Shown: positions 24,378-36,536, numbered from the stretch's first letter. The stretch is DNA of 64,000 nucleotides from Hoplostethus atlanticus (GCA_034670405.1 JAXDDX010000058.1:2469501-2533500), one strand, 5' to 3'. Numbers and translations are program-made. Notes: generated from the sequence alone by a model not told the origin.

Positions 24378-24814
24378 CAGTTTTTCTCAGGCGCTTTGGT
24401 ACATTTCTCAGATCAGAATTGAAATTCTCAAAACTACCACCTTCAACCTCCACATCATCTAGTCACTTGTGCACATCATAAAAGCAGCATCTCATTCTTT
24501 TGAACAAATTCAATCATTGTCATCAAACCCTTCACCATAGTTTCCATCAGACTACACTGTTATATTGACAACATGGCTAAGCATTTTGACTATCTTGTTT
24601 GTACACAATGACTTGTCATTCTGATGGCACTGACATGTTCATTGACATAGATTTACTTTTGAGAGATGAACTAAGGATTTTGAGCAAGTTACGGGCTTTT
24701 GCAGGTAATCCTTTGTGTGATGCTGTTTGTACGAATTGTTTCGAGAAATGCACTTACTGTTTTGCCGATTGTTAATGATGATTCGAGAAATGTACTAAAG
24801 CGACTGAGAAAAAC
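24378..24814. mobile_element. 437 bp mariner-type MITE in unit B
   Basis: The left end reads CAGTTTTTCTCAGGCGCTTT and the right end, reverse-complemented, GTTTTTCTCAGTCGCTTTAG; the match continues through GTACATTTCTC for about 35 bp. TA dinucleotides flank both sides, and unit A shows the corresponding uninterrupted site (AGTATTAATCTACAG at about 13349). It encodes no transposase, so it is a non-autonomous Tc1/mariner-type element. Confidence 0.75.
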
Positions 24815-26126
24815 TAATCTACAGTATTCAGTATCAAGACAGCATAGAGTAATGGTTAGCACTTGGTTTAGGAATAGAAAGGACCAAAACAAGTATTTCT
24901 TCCAAATCAAGTTTACAGTTTGAAACTAGACCAACTTCAGTGCACCAAAGGGATGCATTTGACACTCAAAGCAAAAATGTGAGCTCATGCTACACCTTAC
25001 ACCTTTTGAATCGCTATGACAGCCATGTCTTAGTTGAGCTTCAGAGCTGAGGTGGGTGGAGAGTCAAAACTTGTGGAAAATTAGGCTTTTAAAATATTTT
25101 GAGCAAATTGTAGATAGTGGAATTTCCCCAAAACATGTCATTTTGAAAGACTCCTTCCCAGTTTTATTTAAGAGAACAGGCCCCAGACGACAGGATATGC
25201 TCCTGTACATTTCTTTAGGAAATGGGCGATAACAGCCAAAGCCTGGCGAGAAGTGACCGCATTGATTGTTTGGGATGCGAACAGGAGAGCAAAAATTGTT
25301 ACCTCACATTACTGGCCTATCTCCAATTATGAACTACCCAAGAGAGCAGCTTTCGCCAGAGACCAGAGGATTCACATGGTCCAACACTTCATTCTCCAAG
25401 GACTTTGTTGATTTCCAAAACGATAGCGGCCAGAGATCTTGGGTATAATGAAGCATTATGACAGAACCAGCAGAAGCAGCACCAGTAGGACATTTCAGTT
25501 TCTAGTCTGGCCCATGAACACATCCCAGCAGCCCACCCTCACTACCCAATCTAGCTTTAGCAAATTACCTTGGAAGACCATTTTACAGCCTCCAAACAAC
25601 CAACCCCAGTGATGCAATCTTCTCTCAAGGAAACTATACCCAGCCACCCTTACAAGATCCCCATGTTTGATGGCCACCTGTGCGTATCCCACTATAATCT
25701 GCCCCGATTCATAGTGTCAGAGCATCACATTTCAACTGGCTTCTTTCTTTTGAAGGCACAAGAAATCAAAACGTTTTCAACTGGTAGTTTTAATAAGGCT
25801 TTATGATGCCATAATAAACAATAAAAAAAAACAAAAAAACAAAAACACACACACACAAAACAGAGCATTGTTTAAAGTGACATTTCTCTTGAGGTAATGT
25901 CTTAGTCCAAATGTTGCCAACTGCAAAAGATTGCAATCAGCACCTTTTATAAGCATTTTAAATAGCCAAGATTTTTTAAAGGGGCCAGAAAGCACAACTT
26001 TATTTATTAATTTACTGATATCCACTTATGTCCATGACGTTATTTCTGTAGATAATGTACTGGTTTTTAAAGCGTTTACAGCCATGTCTTTCCCATCTTA
26101 GCATGATTTTGGGCCAATATGTCCTT

Positions 26127-26745
26127 CCCTTCATAGTCTTATTTACTCATTTATTTTGTTGCTGAACAATATTAGACAAATTGAGTGAAATTGCATGTGC
26201 AAATTATATATAAGTGTGCAAAAATAATGGCAATGTCAACATGTATTTGGTATTTTGTTGAAAGGGTGTACTGCCTATATTATTTTCTGCTATGTTGGAG
26301 TGTAATAGTTGAGGATTTCGAATGAAAGCTAGTTAAGCACATCTTGACTGCCCTTTTTGGCCACCCCAGCTGTCTATGGGTTGTAACAATTGGATGATCT
26401 GAAACGTTAAACCTCTAATTTAGTCTTATCACTCATTTATTTTGTTGCTGAACAATATTTGCCAAATTGAGTGAAATACATATACATATTTATACATACA
26501 GGACTCTGGCTACAGAAACATTATCAGGAAAATGGTTGTTTGTCTAATGGAGCCAAAAATCAAAAATAATTGCAATGTCAACATGTATTTGTTTTTTGTT
26601 GAAAGGGTATACTGCCTATATTATTTTCTGAGTATGGATTTGCTATGTTTGAGTGTAATAGTTGAGGATTTCGAATGAAAGCCAGTTAAGCACATCTTGA
26701 CTGCCCTTTTTGGCCACCCCAGCTGGCTATGGGTTGTAACAACCA
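26127..26745. repeat. Local direct duplication within unit B
   Basis: Two copies of about 300 bp (about 26127-26400 and 26420-26745) share TTTATTTTGTTGCTGAACAA, GTCAACATGTATTTG, TTGAGGATTTCGAATGAAAG and CTTGACTGCCCTTTTTGGCC. Unit A has one version, itself shorter, around 14467-14705. Confidence 0.7.
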
Positions 26746-27639
26746 AACATGACCCATACCACTTAAATATGTAAGGTATTCCATGAAAAGCAAACCAATC
26801 TCTGTTTAAGATTGTTTTAAATAGTTTGTGGGAAAGCCTTCAGGACAGCTGCATCTCAAAAACCATTGTAACAGTACTAAAACTTTGATATTAACCAACA
26901 TTTTTCTTTCTCGTCACCATCTAGCCCCTTTAACAAGTCAGTTAATTAGCTTGTATGGTGGTTGTTTACACATCTTTAGCTACATTACAAGAAATTCTGC
27001 TAGAAGGGCCGCCATTAATCATTCAATCCTACACTAAAGGAATGAATTACAGAGCTGAAGGGACATTGGCATAGACCTTCAGGGTATAATCACAGCGTGC
27101 CAAGCTTCAAGAGCATATTTAATGGATGTATTTTTCGTCAAAAGCAAAGGTTTTACAAACCATTTCAACACTGATATTTTGAGGCTTTGGATTTTGAACA
27201 ATTTGAGGTAGAAGCTATCAGGCTGTGTTGAACAGTATCAGAGATCTCACCAAGCAATTCAGCCAACAGGTTTAATCGCAAATAATGGACTTTCTATTTT
27301 ACATCAATTTTGTATACTTGCCCAGGGTACAGTCACATATAAACCAGCAGGTAAACAATGAGCAAAAAAGGTAATAGGACCCTTATATAGGAGCATAAAG
27401 ATTAACACCAATTACTTTTACAATTACTCTTGTGGAGAGGATACAGAACAACAGTTCCAACACTTAATGGAGTCACGGTGCAGTCTGTTGAACCATGTAC
27501 CACAAACTGAACCCCAGCACAAAAAAACAAACAAAAAAACCCAACCACCCCACCACCACCAAAAATAAAAAAGGTCTTCGTAGAACACATCTGTTAAAAA
27601 ACAGCCAGGGGTGATCTTGCACTCAGGAAGGTTTTGTTT

Positions 27640-30600
27640 TTACTCGTTTGTGGCTGAGGACAAGAAGTAGGCACAGGTGTAAAGACACTGAAGCAGCATT
27701 CGGACATTTTTCCACACAGAATAGTCAAAGCTTAGAGCCTAAAATGTTTTGCATCACAGCTCTATCTAACGGCACTCTCATAGCAATAAGGAAGCATCGC
27801 TGAAGGACAATAGAAGAGAGCTTTTCACTCTCTAAAAGGGAAACTTGTGAGCTTTTGTACTAACGTTAAAATAAAGGCCGTACAATCTGGTTCTACTTCA
27901 TGTTGTAATGGGTAGATGGAAGCCTTTGAGGGGATGTGGACTACTTTTAACATACTAATCCACAAGGGCAAGGGCTTTCAGCACCAGTCTTACTGAGGCG
28001 TCATGAGGACTTGTAATATTTCAACATGGCTGTACAATAATGGTGTAAAAACTACATAAGAATCTACTTCAGCTATATCAGAGATACTCACTAAAGCCGT
28101 CGTACTGCTCTCTGTAGGAGCGCTCTCCATATGCTCCCTGAGCTAGTGACCTCAGAAATCACATCTCATAAATTGTGGTGTTTTTCAGAACTGATACCAG
28201 TACCAAGTACTTTATTATGTAGATGGGCCGATACGGATACTGATCCGAGTACCACTCAATACACATTCATTCATCCTTCCTAGTCGTTATGAAACAATTA
28301 CAGGTTCATTTGATCAAAAATACACCGAATTGTGTGACAATTGTCAAATTTAAGTAAATGATGATAGTAATGTTAAAATGGAAAATTACCTAAATGTTCT
28401 TTTACAAACTGCAACATTTCAGCAATTTCATCCCAATTATCTGGTCAGGCTAACCAGAATGAATACACACACCTTCCTTTTTAGCAATACAAAGTACCTA
28501 AGTGATTATTTTGGGGGAATAGTAAATGAAGCCCCCCCCCCCCATAAATTAAGTAGTTGCCACCAACTGCATCTATAACAAGATGGTTGCTTGCTGTAAT
28601 CAACCCAGGTTATTAATGATATTGCACATTGTTCTAACCCAATATCTATATATACCCACCGCCTCTGGAGTATCCACCGCCACCACCATATCCTCCTTGT
28701 CCGCCATAGCCACCTCCTCCATAAGACCCCTCACCATATCTTCCTCCTCCACCACCACCACCACCACCACCTAGGAGAGAACAGAGGCATGTAAAGGGTA
28801 AAGTTTGAGGCATTTGCAATTTTGGGAATGACTTTAACCACAGAATTTTAATTCAAATGATCCATGAGCAAAAGTGCTAGAAATCCAAGTCAGGCAGCAT
28901 GCCCTTTACATTTGTTTAACTATGGTAATATTAAGTAAATACAAAGAAATTATTGTCCACACCCCAGAGGTTATTACTATTGAAGTAATAGCAAAATATG
29001 AATTAGATAAATATTCCAATAAGAGACATTAAAACAGCCAAAATGACTGTTACCCACATATAGTAATAGATTTTGTTAAATTGTATGAGACGTGGCCCTT
29101 GTGTCTGTGGGGAAGTGGGCGGTCTTTGTTAACTTCCGCTTTGGCTTCCTATTTAGGAAATATGTTAATGACAAGTCTGAGAGTGAAGCAAAGGGGGAAT
29201 GAAGCACACTGCAAGACCAGCCCTTATAACCCCACACACCTCTTCTACCCCCTCTGGAGAATCCCGCGTTGGGCCGTACTGTTGCTACAGACACACGGAT
29301 CTCTCTTCCATCCATCATCTGTGATGACGAGAATCAAAAACAATGCAAAAGAGTTACAGATGATACCAATGTTAGTTATTAAGGCCAGTCTTGTAGAAAA
29401 AAGTAATGTTTGTTGTCCAATACATGTCTCTAATTTCTGAAAACAGAAACATGCTATTAAATGAACTAGAGCTAGTCAAAGATAATATTCTTAATGAGTT
29501 GACTTTTTATAATGAACAAAGCTACTAAACAAAACCCACCTCTTCAAAAAAAATACTACCCTGACCCTTCCTCTTAGCACTTGCTTAAGGTAGATAGCTT
29601 ACTGCACTTTTACTTTAGCTGGTTACACTCTTAGATGCTTGTTTGGGAAGCAACCTACGTTAAATGCACTTATTGTAAGTCACTTTGGATAAAAGCGTCA
29701 GCTAAATGACTAATGTAAAGTTCAAATTGTATTGCTTGCTTTACCTGTGGACCCCAAGGGCTTGAGTCATGTTCTATGAGGTATGTACTGTATGTTTGTC
29801 AATAAGAGGCAACCTTAAGCTGCTTTTGGGATGGAAACTGACTCAACATCCCCTCCCGTACAAAGATAATGGCACCTGTCTGAGATAGGGTGGTCTTCAC
29901 TGTAGAAACTGCCAATTTCTAATTAAAAAACATGCATGATATGAATTCTTTGCCACCTTCATACCAAACTCCAATCACAAGAATTAACTCACTGTTCCGT
30001 CCAAGGCCAAAGCATCTTTAGCATCTTGGGGGTTCTCAAAAGTCAAAAAGGCAAATCCCTTTGACCTCCCTGAGTCACGATCTCTGACAACGGCAACTGA
30101 AATGATTAAAGTCAACCAGATTAAACAGTGTAGTAAGTAGGAAACACGATTGTAGATGCTAAGTATTATGAACATTAAGTAACCTAGCCTGAATGGCCTC
30201 AAGATGTCACTGCAACCGTTTTGCATTTACCTGCATCCCAAGCATGAACACCAATGCAGAACTTTGGAAGAAAAAAAATTGACCATCTGCAGTACAAAAG
30301 TGGTTGATCAAAAATGGGATCTGATGCGATGGCTTCCACAGGGAGCATATACAAAACTTTTGATTTGGTTGTCAACCTATGTCTCAGAAACGGACCACTT
30401 GGCACTGCGCACACGCAGTTTTCCGGGTCAATGAATGTGCAACAGCCAGTGCTGCCTCTGGGCGCTAGGCTAGGCTAGGCTACATGTAGCTGTGAAGGGT
30501 CGATTCACAATTCAATTGTTCATTTGAATATTTTCAAGTGAACTACTCGAATCAGTTCGAATCAGCCAATATTACTGAATCGAAATTTCAAGCGGTTCTG

Positions 30601-31108
30601 TGCCTGGGCTGCACACGGGCGAGCCTGTAAAGACAGCACGAGCATCCGGGACAATTGCATTTATCTGCTTACCTTGCTAATGACTTCAATGCAGACTGAC
30701 TAACGCCCCTCTCCAAAATGGGTTTACACAACACGAGGACGTGGCAAATGGCGCTTGAGCATTAAGGCCACATGGTGGACTCAGTTTCTGAGATGTTCCA
30801 TGTAGCGTATAACAGCGAAATCAAGCGTGAAAGTGTTTTCATTTACAGTTGTTTAATATGTACTCTCGGTATGGGATCTTGTTGCATGGTATGTGGTCAA
30901 GATTTTTGCATTTTCCCATTCGGAAATACAACGGAATTGCAGCGATATCTTGAGTACGTTCTGGCTACAAAATAGCTTGTAACCTAGCAAACAGGCCGAG
31001 CAACCTACCTTTGACAATACGTCCATACTTAGAAAATGCCTCTTCGAGGGATTCTTCTTCGGTGTCGTAGTTCAGATTACCAACGTACAACCTTCCTTCA
31101 TCAGCCAT
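27640..31108 (-). CDS. CIRBP/RBM3-type RNA-binding protein, tandem copy B (diverged)
   Basis: Predicted 152 aa from six coding exons: 31108-31009, 30096-29993, 29318-29240, 28770-28660, 28142-28092 and 27653-27640. RNP2 is LYVGNL and RNP1 KGFAFLTF, both altered from copies A and C. Exon 3 is 24 bp shorter than in A and its middle reads [17 protein letters not shown], replacing the [16 protein letters not shown] region. Exon 4 is Gly-rich but lacks the RDS end and its donor; a new donor GGCG|GTGGGT leaves phase 1. The usual exon-5 acceptor would then hit a stop, but acceptor CACTAG|CTCAGG restores [15 protein letters not shown] and the end becomes TTNE-stop. It could be a working diverged paralogue or a decaying copy; the open frame is seen, the splice choice is inferred. 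Confidence 0.6.
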
Positions 31109-31560
31109 CTTGGGTGACGCTAGTAATACAAGACAATGATAACGTTAGTCAAGAGAGAATCAAATGAAAATTCATATAAAAAGTAAGCTCCTGTCCAGCT
31201 ATAGCAACGCTAATAAACAGTGTTCTTAATGTCTGGCCAATTTTCAACAAGAATAAACAGACTCAGTTTGAATTCTACAAACGTTAGTGCTGATAAACCA
31301 ACTAAACGTAACCCTAGTTAGTTATCAACCAGCTACGTTGATCCTACCTTAACGCTACACTACCCTTAATTAACATTAGTGTTAGCTAAACGGGTCGGCG
31401 AATACAGATTATGTTGATGTAAAATCCAAAGGCAGCAAAGTTTAAAAACGTCCCTGTGACGACTTTACTTCTTACCTCGTGTTCCGCTTCGTCGAAAATG
31501 ACAGTTTGCCGAATGAAACCCTGATTTAAAAAAAAAAAAAAACCCAAATAAGGGATTCCG
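31109..31560 (-). promoter_or_regulatory. 5' UTR and truncated promoter region of copy B
   Basis: A non-coding exon ends at 31476 with ACACGAG|GTAAGAAG and is joined to an acceptor at 31119/31120, as in copy A. Beyond GTCGAAAATGACAG (about 31504) the sequence departs from A and C: the ~200 bp that hold the ETS-like site there are missing and a poly-A run (31529-31542) follows. Confidence 0.55.
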
Positions 31561-31710
31561 GATCCCGCCCCTTTCAGTCTAATGTGAAAATGAATATGGG
31601 TGTAAATTAATCAATAATTAAGTTATTATTTCCCCTATACATTGCATATTAAACTCGCAAATGCGACAATTTAGACTCACATTTACGAGATTATTCTAGT
31701 AATTCTGAGT

Positions 31711-32595
31711 TGATCCACTGCCTCAGTGCGTGTAGGAATTTGACAGAAGCTCTGAGACTAGAGTCTGTCGTTGGTGGCTGACTGGAGGTAAGGTAAGTAG
31801 TTCAAACAAAGGATATGTTAGTACTTTTACCGCTCAATACAATAAAACGCATGTATAATCGTCACCAGTCTTCATTTTCGTTAGCTAGCTAGCTAGCGGT
31901 TAGCTGACGTTTGCTAGCTAGCTACAGTAACATCAAGCAATGTTTGCGGCTGTTTGAATTCGAGTCAATGAGAGAAGCTACAATGCAATGTAGTTGGGTA
32001 CTGCAACCTCTACATATTTTGAGGCAAGGTTTTGAGCGCTCCTCAGGGACCCCCACCCGTCTATATTAACGTATATGTAAGGTTGCTGGAAGCCTTGTGG
32101 TACTGAATACGTTCATTAAACTTTTTTATTTCACGGACCCCTTGCAATTAAACCAGGGATAGTATCGTATTTGTTCTTTTGTTTATTCATTTTCATTTTG
32201 TTTGTACATGACAGTACACTTACTAATTATTTATTTTATGTTATTTTATTTAAAATTGCATACTTTGTGTGACATACTTGTCCATAGCTGTTGTTTGAAG
32301 AGTTGAGACAGTGACTGAACAATAAATAAGTATTTTTGAAGCATATTTTGGTTGATTTATTTGGGTTATTCATTGAAGTAGTTCTTTCGCTTTTAGAACT
32401 GTACTTATGTGGCGCTTTTTGTTCTTTTAAAGCTATTGCAGTAGCCTCAGGCCAGTGGTACATATTTAATGGATTTATAAATGTATCAGAAAAAGTAAAA
32501 TAAAAAGGTCAATTCAATACTAAGACCAACTTTGTGATGGTTCTCAATGGAGATTGTTTTAGATGAGATGCACCATGCCTGTAGTTACAAAAACT
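31711..32595. repeat. 0.9 kb block present only in unit B
   Basis: It replaces about 185 bp of unit A (20461-20645). It contains GTAAGGTAAGTAG tandem donor-like sites near 31789 and nested GCTAGCTA tetranucleotide palindromes at 31881-31924. No frame or terminal repeat identifies it. Confidence 0.5.
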
Positions 32596-33369
32596 ACACC
32601 CATACATAGTGTACCATTGCCATCTACTGGCCTTTCTTGGTATTGCTCGTTGTAAATCCAAATACCTGCATACATACTGGACTGATAAGGAACACTGCTA
32701 GTATTATGTTTTAAACATTTGAACAAGTTGGGACAACCCTTCAGTTAACTACCTATCAATTATCAAGTAGTCGTAATTATGGTTCCTCAATATACATTTA
32801 ACATATTACAACGTAGGCTTCTTTTTGGTGTCCCCCTCAGGAATTGCTCTTCAATTTAAATTTCATGTAATTGTCCCCTCCAAAGTTGATATCAGATTTT
32901 CGCCCCTGACTTTTTGGTTGCGAAATCAAAGTTGTCAGTCTTTGGTGCAGGCGATAAAGTTGAGTGGCAGATATGGCGGAATTTATTACACATTAAAATC
33001 TCTCATCTCTTCTTTCTCTTCAAAGTGTAACCCCTATTTATTATGTATTTTATATAATTCCCCGTTAGCTTGGAAACAAGTGTAGCATACAGTAAAGCGC
33101 GGGTTGAAGGGGGTAAAATACTTTCTTTCACTCTCCAACCAGAGAGAGACGCAGTTTTACACTGGGGTTGAGGAGCAAAAACTCTTTCCGGGGAGACCTC
33201 AAAATAAAAGTCAACAAACAACCAAATATACTTCTTTCAAAATAAGAGTCTTAGAATACAAATGCCCATAAACTAAGGCCACAAAAGTAATAGAGTTACA
33301 GTAATGCATTTACATCTGTAATATATCCGTCATATGTCATTTCCGCGTTCATTATTTTGCCCATATTAA

Positions 33370-34117
33370 AAGGTGAATTCCGGTATTTTTAAACCTGGGC
33401 TCTATTTGTACAAATTCTTCATTTATACCGCAAAATAGGTACGTAGATTGCCTGAGTCAGCAGTCGCGAAATGCGCTGCTATGGCTGCAACGTAATCCGC
33501 AGGGGCAAGTGCTCCGATCAAAGTACGTCCACTAAAAGTGCTTGTTTTTGCCACTGACAGGCTCAGATTGTTATTCGTGTGTCTGACAACATTATGGAGA
33601 GGATCGCTACAGAGATAGACCTTTTTTTTTAACCAGAAACCTTTGTTTAACCTCTTCATGCAACAACTCACCTCATCTTTCAGAGCGAGACTTCTCCTTG
33701 AGTGAGACGTTTCTGGTTAAAAAAAGGTCCATCTCTGTAGCGATCCTTTCCGTAATGTTGTCAGACACTTGTCTGACAACAGATAGACCTTTTTTTTTTA
33801 AACCAGAAGTCTCGCTCTGAAATCTGAAAGATGAGATGAGTTGTTGCAGGAAGAGGTTAAACAAAGGTCTATCTCTGTAGGGATCCTTTCCGTAACTTGG
33901 AATAACAATCTGAGGCTGTCAGTGGCAAAAACAAGCACTTTTAGTGGACGTACTTTGACGCACTTGCCCTTGCGGATTACGTTGCAGCCATTGCAGCCAG
34001 TTCCATTGCAGCCTGTTTCGCGACTGCCAGCTGAGGCGATCTACTGGAGCAATTTTGGGGTATAAATGACTAATATGTACAAATAGAGCCCAGGTTTAAA
34101 AATACCGGAATTACCCT
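33370..34117. mobile_element. 748 bp fold-back element with TTAA flanks in unit B
   Basis: Two arms of about 320 bp are inverted copies: the left starts near GAATTCCGGTATTTTTAAAC and the right ends with its complement. A central 110 bp contains further inverted copies of the same inner motif (GTTGTCAGACA, GATAGACCTTTTTTT). TTAA lies at both ends (33366-33369, 34118-34121), as for piggyBac-type insertions. No transposase is encoded. Confidence 0.75.
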
Positions 34118-34419
34118 TTAAGATGAGTATATAATAATTATGATTTTGCTCACTGCAGGTTAAAGACCTGTCTGTAACTAGCAAATGAGCTGTTAACAAT
34201 TAGAATAGGCGGTTTTGAAACTGTGTCCATGGACTATTTCAGGACCAATGTTCTTGCTCTAGACAATTAAGATTAGCAAATTGAGCACAACTCATGGGTT
34301 CCTGTACAAGACACAGTTTTCCACTCTGGTACACTCAGTATTTTAGGCCTTATTTTTTTTATAATTACATGTTTTATTTAATTCAACAAGGTACATACAG
34401 TACCATCAAACATATGCAA

Positions 34420-35570
34420 AAACGCTATTATCCCCTATAACCCCTCACCCTGTCATCCCTCCCACCACCCACCTGCCCACACATGGGATATATACACAAC
34501 CAAATAACTTATACAAGGGTCACATTGAAAGAGAGATATCAGAAATAAGAAAGTAGTCACTTTAGTAAGAGTTCTTTTACATTGACAATTGCACTTTTCC
34601 ACATTTGTAGGGTGTTGGGTCCAGCTTTATTAATTCTGGCAGAGGAGTGAGACATGAGTACAAAAAGTACACACATCAGAGCAGTCCAAGTGTGTGCATC
34701 ATGGCTCTGAAGGTGTTATTTGGGCAGAATGTACAAAATGGATGAGGAGCCAGACCCATTAGGTGTCTCCTCTTAGGAGTCATGTCCCGTAACATATCTT
34801 AAAATTAATGAATTGATGGTTTGGGTTTTTACAAGACCCTGAAGCATTATCTCAAACTCAATCCCAGTCTATCACCCTTCCCCTCTGAGTCATATCCTTT
34901 ACCCATTCTTACTTGCCAGAGATAGAAATATTTGTATGGCATCTGCATAAATACCTGACAATTCTTTTGGAAGCTCCCAACAACCAATCCACCATTGGAT
35001 GAACTTTAACTCAGAATCCCAAGGTATTTTATGTCTTAAAGGCAGATCGCAACCTGAAGTAGTAGAAAAGAGATTGTTTAGGGATATTATATTGGTTGAC
35101 TAGGTCTTGGAAACTAAGTAAAGAGTCAGCCCATGAGTCTTGGATAAAAGGTTTACCCCCATTAAATGAAGGTTCCACCGAATAGGGGAGGCTTTGTGCC
35201 ATTTTACTTTAACACCAAGGAACCATTCAGACATTCTAAAGGTTTTTAACATGTATGCTATGACAGGACCACGATATAACATGCATTTTTGTGGGATAAA
35301 CCAGAGAATACGAGGTCTTTATTCGAACTGGAGCCATTATATCTTGTTCTACAGCTTTCAGAGTCCATCCAAGCTTTTAGATTGCGTAGTGTGAAGGACC
35401 AATGATAAAATTTGAAAGCCCAACCAGCCTGCTGATTTATCCTGCTGTTAAGTTGACCATTTAATACATGGACACCTTCCATTCCATACAAACTTCCTTA
35501 CTAATCGATCCAGCTTTGGTCAATCATCAACCAGGCATGGAGCAAATGAAGTTTGTGGGGCATTTAGGCC
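34420..35570 (-). mobile_element. L1-type LINE ORF2 fragment (C-terminal third)
   Basis: Minus-strand reading gives, in order from high to low coordinates, VRKFVWNGRCPCIKWST-like sequence, AGWAFKFYHWSFTLRNLKAW, FRMSEWFLGVKVKWHKASPI and [13 protein letters not shown] sequence, consistent with fish L1 ORF2 downstream of the reverse transcriptase. Stops and frameshifts interrupt it. The lower part duplicates 21650-22210; the upper part (34933-35570) is single copy here. Confidence 0.7.
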
Positions 35571-36536
35571 TTGACAAATTTAAGCAACTGAGTAATTGCA
35601 AAATAGGCCCGCCGAGATATTTGAAGCAAAAATATTGAGAAACTAGGGGTTGCTTATTTTATAGACTACAGTGGAAACAAGTAGTGACTTAATTGTGTCA
35701 AACATTCCATCAATTGATCAATCGCTCTCATTCCAGGATAGGAATATTATCGAAAGGCATTGTTTCGCCATAAATTAACATTTGGGGTGTCTGTATAATT
35801 ATTGTGTAACTGGGTAATTTTTTAAAGATGATTATTTTTTGGCATTGTTTGAGACTGGGAGGTGGGTGACATGAAAGTGTCCCGTGCTGGATTTGAACCC
35901 TGTGACGTCGTGGTTTACATGGTATGCACCTTAGCCAACTGAGTCACCCACCATCACTTTGACACAACTATCGTTTCACTACATATGACAGATGTTGGCA
36001 CTCTAAGCAAACTTACTACAGCCTTCCTCATGTAAGTTGGAGCCTGGACCAGCATCTCCTCAGAGAGGCTCATTGACTGCAGCATACAAGTGCTGTGTCC
36101 TGTGCTTGACTCTGTTTGATGTTGATTGCTATTCTGGAGCCGCGGCTTTGCAGAGGCTGGGTGTGTGAATGCTCCAGAGCTCAGATGTGCTGCAGTTTGG
36201 CTGTGATGCCCGCTATGTTTATCTCAGATGATTATCCCCACGCACGGCTGTTTACCCTGCTCAGTGGACAAGCTACCAAACAAACAGTCCAAAACAATCA
36301 AAAAATAGTTTTTCAAAAGATATATTTTACAATACAAATACACGCATTGAAAAAAATACCACCAGGATATCGCCTGTTCAAAAAAACAACATGCTAATAT
36401 AGCCACATGGAATGATTGCATGGGTGGTTTTTATACATTTACCCATCATCAGTGTCACGAAGAACACATGAACATAGTCAAAAAGGCATGAACTGAAAGA
36501 TAATGATGAGAAACGCTGCCTGTGTGCCTTTAAGAG
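35571..36536. repeat. Block D, first copy
   Basis: About 0.97 kb from GACAAATTTAAGCAACTGAG to CTGTGTGCCTTTAAGAG, repeated at about 39991-40977. It includes a tRNA-derived SINE (35861-35952). The right edge abuts exon 3 of gene copy C, marking a duplication junction. Confidence 0.85.
35861..35952 (-). repeat. tRNA-derived SINE head
   Basis: On the minus strand an A box (TGACTCAGTTGGCTAAGG) and a B box (GGTTCAAATCC) lie within a 92 bp stretch whose ends pair perfectly (GGTGGGTGAC with GTCACCCACC). The T-arm stem is poor and there is no normal 7 bp acceptor layout, so this is not a functional tRNA. GGTGCATACCATG and CATGTCACCC match a SINE type common in spiny-rayed and other teleosts. A duplicate is at 40282-40374. 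Confidence 0.7.

Larger units (their letters stand above)
22211..34932. repeat. Tandem unit B carrying CIRBP-like copy B
   Basis: A second copy of unit A, starting inside the Tc1 remnant and ending inside the L1 fragment. It is longer than A because of several insertions: a LINE tail (22930-23036), an unclassified block (about 23376-23960), a TA-flanked MITE (24378-24814), a local duplication (26127-26745), a 0.9 kb block (31711-32595) and a fold-back element (33370-34117). Confidence 0.9.

Noticed and set aside
35861..35952. Functional tRNA gene
   Set aside because: A and B boxes are present, but the T-arm stem does not pair and the terminal stem is 10 bp; it fits a tRNA-derived SINE.
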